Below, piece by piece: positions 21,291 through 23,653 of a stretch of 23,653 nucleotides of DNA. The translations under genes were made by a program, and so were the position numbers. The stretch comes from an uncultured Eubacteriales bacterium. GTDB taxonomy: Bacteria > Bacillota > Clostridia > Oscillospirales > CAG-272. Within the stretch, counting starts at the first letter, position 1; the number at the start of each line of letters is the position of its first letter. The notes beneath the pieces were generated by a model. It worked only from the letters and a program-made list of their open reading frames with translations. It was not told the origin of the DNA and did no database searches. Location of the stretch: contig USMO01000004.1 of assembly GCA_900555785.1 (NCBI GenBank), positions 1 to 23,653 on the forward strand, written 5' to 3'.

Positions 21291-21319
21291 ATTATACCTC
21301 AAAAATTCTTCCGGTACAA
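21291..21319 (-). promoter_or_regulatory. Sigma-A type promoter of the esterase operon
   Basis: On the minus strand, TTGTAC (21319-21314) and TATAAT (21296-21291) are 17 bp apart. The pair drives the GH123-like gene and the two esterase genes. Confidence 0.85.
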
Positions 21320-21412
21320 GGTAAAAATAGGAAGCATTTTCGGAAAAACAGAAAGGTTGCGGGCTTTCGGCTTGTTTTTTGGAGAAAACGGTCGCTCATA
21401 CCATGCAAAAAA

Positions 21413-21445
21413 GCCAAATGCCAGGCTGTGCATTTGGCAGTGTTT
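21413..21445. terminator. Bidirectional terminator hairpin
   Basis: A 9-bp stem (21413-21421 GCCAAATGC with 21430-21438) and 8-base loop carry T-runs on both sides: TTTTTTG after the stem on the minus strand and a run of seven T at 21442 onward on the plus strand. It insulates the esterase operon promoter from transcription arriving from the right. Confidence 0.85.
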
Positions 21446-21529
21446 TTTTGTGTGGGTGACGGTGGACGCATAACCGCGGGCTGCTTTCCTGCGGTCAGTT
21501 GGGACTTTCGGACTTGCGGAACCATGCCT

Positions 21530-21675
21530 GTAAACGCGCTTATAATTTTATGCTCCTTTAATATTTTTTCGGATTCTTCGAGATCATCGAAGAGCGTGAG
21601 TTGCCTTGCGAGGACGCCTTCCTCGTAGGTGTCGTAATTGGATATCATATTTGAGTCTTGAAATAAAGATATCAT
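21530..21675 (-). pseudogene. Minus-strand coding relic, unassigned
   Basis: The minus-strand frame that enters at about 21690 and reads MISLFQDSNMISNYDTYEEG then VLARQLTLFDDLEESEKILK has protein-like composition, with a helical acidic end. There is a stop just upstream (TGA, near 21700) and no ribosome site, and the rest of the open frame (down to 21292) runs through a terminator, so only this part is likely to be old coding sequence. I do not recognise the family. Confidence 0.3.
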
Positions 21676-21730
21676 TTGTCGAATAAGAAAATAATCGTCT
21701 CATAAAAGTCGCCAAATGGTTGGAAAATGC

Positions 21731-21910
21731 ATTTCGTTGGTTCGAGTCTGTCTACAGACCCGAAAAGCTCGAAATGCATCTACAAAATTTCGAAAAACTT
21801 TAGAGTCGAAAAAGCCGGAGAAATCTCTCGAAATCTCCGGTTTCCTCGTTTTTTTGTGGCATGAACTAAATCAGCCACTCATGATGTGTCTACAGGTCAA
21901 TTTGGATGCC
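21731..21910. repeat. Repeat-rich spacer with insertion-sequence-like ends
   Basis: The segment 21729-21780 has a 10-bp inverted repeat (ATGCATTTCG and CGAAATGCAT) enclosing a smaller one (GTCTGT with ACAGAC). GGTTCGAGTCTGTCTAC (21739 on) and GTCTACAGGTCAATTTGGATGC (first part at 21887 on) resemble the repeats at 22666-22712 and 23521-23633. No transposase gene is present. The most likely reading is the decayed end of an insertion element. Confidence 0.4.
21812..21840. terminator. Terminator downstream of the XRE regulator
   Basis: CCGGAGA at 21815-21821 pairs with TCTCCGG at 21834-21840. On the minus strand the stem is followed by CTTTTTC, as expected for the end of the regulator gene that stops at 21922; on the plus strand a run of seven T follows at 21849-21855. 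Confidence 0.7.
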
Positions 21911-21921
21911 GCCCCGTGTAA

Positions 21922-22509
21922 TCACAAATCATCCTCGTCTATAAGTCCCATCGAGACTTGCTCATCCAACATCGCTTTCAGATACTTTCTATCCGCGATA
22001 TTGTATTCCCAAATTTTTTCACTGCATATATAACATTTATTCGGCTTATTGTCGGAAATAATCTCGCCATCCGCAATTCTTACGCTATAACCGCTTATCA
22101 GCACACCCGGGTTTATATATTTTTGCAATATTTGCGGAATATCTTCTCGCGTAGATACAAAATGAATGCGTACCTCCCATGTGTCGCCGACCTTATAAAT
22201 GTTGCATTCTTTCGCGATGCCGTAATCCAAAATTTGTTTGCCCATAGTATCAAGAGACAATCCGAAATGGTATTCATTTACGACAACCGGCGGCTTTTCT
22301 TTTGGAGCAAAGTCAAAAAGGTCGTCCATGGTCATGTGAAACAACTGCGCAATTTGCGGCAAAAGCATGATGTCGGGGTAACTTTCTTCATTTTCCCATT
22401 TGCTGACTGCGGCTTTGGTCACTCCAAGCATACTCGCAAGCTCTTCTTGTGTAAGATTACGCTCCCTTCTTTTCGCTTTAATCTTATTGCCTATTTTCAG
22501 ATTTGACAT
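21922..22509 (-). CDS. XRE-family helix-turn-helix regulator
   Basis: The start is the ATG at 22507-22509, preceded on the minus strand by GAGGAGACG; an upstream in-frame ATG (22528) lies ahead of that ribosome site. The 195-residue protein has a helix-turn-helix at about residues 5-60 (KIKAKRRERNLTQEELASML, GVTKAAVSKWENEESYPDIM) followed by LPQIAQLFHMTMDDLF. The remaining 130 residues are a ligand- or partner-binding part of unknown fold with two cysteines (KCYICSEK), which may bind metal. It is under its own consensus promoter that overlaps a palindrome, so it may repress itself. No clear target gene is adjacent except the small lipoprotein to the right. Confidence 0.88.
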   Translation of the reverse strand: MSNLKIGNKIKAKRRERNLTQEELASMLGVTKAAVSKWENEESYPDIMLLPQIAQLFHMTMDDLFDFAPKEKPPVVVNEYHFGLSLDTMGKQILDYGIAKECNIYKVGDTWEVRIHFVSTREDIPQILQKYINPGVLISGYSVRIADGEIISDNKPNKCYICSEKIWEYNIADRKYLKAMLDEQVSMGLIDEDDL

Positions 22510-22551
22510 GTGCAACGTCTCCTCAATCATATGTATTTTGGAACCAATCTT

Positions 22552-22580
22552 ATTATATCAAGTAACAAGCGTTTTGTCAA
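22552..22580 (-). promoter_or_regulatory. Consensus promoter of the XRE regulator
   Basis: On the minus strand, TTGACA (22580-22575) and TATAAT (22557-22552) are both exact consensus boxes with a 17-bp spacer, the best promoter in the window. The palindrome CAATCGATTG (22578-22587) overlaps the -35 box and is a candidate operator. Confidence 0.9.
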
Positions 22581-22633
22581 TCGATTGTTGATTTATTTTG
22601 TCAGCCAACAGTTGTCAGGCAAAGGAAAATAAA

Positions 22634-22657
22634 CCTCCCACACTCTCGCGCGGGAGG
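22634..22657 (-). terminator. Probable terminator of the small lipoprotein gene
   Basis: CCTCCC (22634-22639) pairs with GGGAGG (22652-22657). On the minus strand the stem is followed by TTTATTTTCC. It lies 160 bases beyond the lipoprotein stop at 22818, with no gene between. Confidence 0.55.
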
Positions 22658-22665
22658 CTTGTGAT

Positions 22666-22712
22666 GTGTGTCCGATTTAGATGCAAAACCGTGTGTGGCC
22701 AATTTAGATGCA
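22666..22712. repeat. Two direct repeats resembling insertion-sequence end repeats
   Basis: GTGTGTCCGATTTAGATGCA (22666-22685) and the related GTGTGTGGCCAATTTAGATG (22691 on, ending CA at 22712) lie 27 bp apart. Multiple spaced copies of a 20-bp motif at each end are known for IS21-family elements. No istA or istB gene is nearby, so this would be an orphan end. Confidence 0.45.
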
Positions 22713-22817
22713 CGCAGATTTTGCAGAGGGTAGACTATCCCCTTGGCGATGATGGGAGTTGCACATGACCGCTATCTGCCGGGGCGCAACGCCATGCTTG
22801 CAAACGAAACTATGTAA

Positions 22818-23432
22818 TTATTTATTGATTATACCATGTTCTTCTAACAATTCAACAAGTTCATTGCTCAAAATATAAGTTTCACCGCTATATATAAAGT
22901 ACCAGTTATCATTGAATTTATAAGGGCCGGATATATCAATTTGGATGCGAGGGTCATCTTTTAAACACATTTGGAAAGATGTGTATTTTTCATAATTTAT
23001 AGAAGAAACAGTTACGTCGCTTTTTCTCATTACGGATGAAAGAGAAATCTCTATATCTGTATCTTTTATTGTAAATATTTTACTTTGTATGTCATAATCA
23101 GACCTGACATAAAGACCTTTATTATACAATGATGACTCTTCGTTATCGCAGAAAATAAATATTGGATTTTCTTCGTCAAAAGTATAGTAATACATATCGG
23201 GAAAGAACGGAAATTGGGAATACCAACCGAGTTCAACCACCGTATCGTCCGCCGTTGTACGAACTTCAAAATAATCATCGGTACGATAATATCTGTTATC
23301 GCCATATAACAAATTATGATTATCATCATATGAAAGCTTGCTCATATCGCCCTTAAAACGATCAATAATTGCACATGAAGTCAAGGAAAACAGAAGCAAA
23401 CATGACAGGACTAAGCAAATTAGTTTTTTCAT
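22818..23432 (-). CDS. Small lipoprotein of unknown function
   Basis: The 204-residue protein starts MKKLICLVLSCLLLFSLTSC, a lipobox with Cys20, so it should be anchored on the outer face of the membrane. The mature part is polar and rich in Asp and Tyr (DNHNLLYGDNRYYRTDDYFE, PFFPDMYYYTF, DDPRIQIDISGPYKFNDNWY), and the sequence suggests mainly beta strands. I do not recognise the family. The ribosome site AAAGGAG lies 8 bases ahead of the ATG on the minus strand, and a promoter and small hairpin precede it. It is a single gene; the terminator is at 22634-22657. Confidence 0.8.
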   Translation of the reverse strand: MKKLICLVLSCLLLFSLTSCAIIDRFKGDMSKLSYDDNHNLLYGDNRYYRTDDYFEVRTTADDTVVELGWYSQFPFFPDMYYYTFDEENPIFIFCDNEESSLYNKGLYVRSDYDIQSKIFTIKDTDIEISLSSVMRKSDVTVSSINYEKYTSFQMCLKDDPRIQIDISGPYKFNDNWYFIYSGETYILSNELVELLEEHGIINK

Positions 23433-23459
23433 TATGCAATCTCCTTTGCTGTGTTGATT

Positions 23460-23475
23460 GAGGCGACACCGCCTC
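23460..23475 (-). promoter_or_regulatory. Short hairpin in the leader of the lipoprotein gene
   Basis: GAGGCG (23460-23465) and CGCCTC (23470-23475) form a 6-bp stem with an ACAC loop about 10 bases upstream of the ribosome site. It could stabilise the 5' end of the message; no T-run follows. Confidence 0.45.
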
Positions 23476-23485
23476 TCGTGTCTTT

Positions 23486-23514
23486 GTTATACCACAATTT
23501 TGTAAACATTTCAA
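23486..23514 (-). promoter_or_regulatory. Sigma-A type promoter of the small lipoprotein
   Basis: On the minus strand, TTGAAA (23514-23509) and TATAAC (23491-23486) are 17 bp apart, about 50 bases upstream of the ATG. Confidence 0.75.
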
Positions 23515-23516
23515 GT

Positions 23517-23653
23517 GGGGTAGTCCGAATCTGTCCAAAGCGTTGTTGCATCTACAGCTTTGTAAATATTTTTTGAACGAGAAGTTTTTTGAAAGGCCTC
23601 GGAAAGTGTGTGGCGGTTCGAATCTGTCCACGGTTTTGCTTCTGTGGGGAATC
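23517..23653. repeat. Two related repeats at the window edge
   Basis: GTCCGAATCTGTCCA (23523-23537) and GTTCGAATCTGTCCA (23616-23630) lie 93 bp apart, and the similarity extends on both sides (GTGGGGTA / GTGTGTGG before, AAAGCGTTGTTGC / CGGTTTTGC after). They resemble the sequence at 21739-21754. An insertion element could continue beyond the window. Confidence 0.45.

Larger units (their letters stand above)
22581..22817. other. Intergenic region with palindromes and end-type repeats
   Basis: No gene was found. The region holds a second palindrome near 22610-22618 (CAACAGTTG), the hairpin at 22634-22657, and two direct repeats ending in ATTTAGATGCA (22666-22685 and 22691-22712). The stretch 22713-22817 shows nothing I can interpret. 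Confidence 0.4.

Noticed and set aside
21739..21765. TGGTTCGAGTC-like sequence resembling a tRNA T-arm
   Set aside because: No acceptor stem, D-arm or anticodon arm can be built around it; it fits the repeat family better.

Overview
The window looks like chromosome of an anaerobic Gram-positive Clostridia species, probably gut-associated and near the Oscillospiraceae. Supporting signs are the clostridial-type small proteins, strong AGGAGG ribosome sites, sigma-A promoters (TTGACA/TATAAT, 16-17 bp spacers), Gram-positive lipoprotein signals and a PocR-AraC regulator. This placement is inference; there is no rRNA or marker gene in the window.

Left part (1-6200): an AT-richer patchwork. It holds the last codons of an upstream gene with a terminator, a truncated YoaP-type acetyltransferase (172-444), a decayed minus-strand frame (471-641), a TPR-like protein (734-1603), an RHS-repeat relic (1643-1795), a truncated small protein (1885-2058) and a complete ABC exporter (2113-3924). 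These are followed by an ACT-domain protein (4173-4541) and a LOG-family protein (4575-5111) as a pair, a DUF1003 membrane protein (5254-5769) and a 29-residue acetyltransferase relic (5805-5894). At least five broken genes suggest a site of repeated insertion and deletion.

Core (6230-21320): a GC-richer carbohydrate locus with two converging arms. The plus arm has a GH78-like rhamnosidase with its own promoter and a TTG start, a terminator, a calcineurin-type metallophosphatase, a solute-binding lipoprotein, a lipoprotein with a ComEC-like metallo-beta-lactamase domain, a large secreted protein made of two homologous halves, and a 59-residue Thr-rich protein with a strong terminator. Next comes a PocR-AraC regulator with its own promoter. 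The minus arm (transcribed 21284 to 17274) encodes a GH123/DUF4091-like hydrolase and two tandem CE2-like SGNH esterases. A perfect 20-bp hairpin separates the arms. The three enzyme types lack signal peptides, so a likely scheme is capture outside by the lipoproteins and surface protein, import by a permease not encoded here, then de-esterification and cleavage in the cytoplasm, switched by the PocR regulator. The scheme and substrate are inferred.

Right part (21320-23653): AT-rich again, with an XRE regulator under a consensus promoter overlapping a palindrome, a small lipoprotein, several terminators, and short repeated sequences resembling insertion-sequence end repeats. No tRNA, rRNA, CRISPR array or intact transposase gene was seen.
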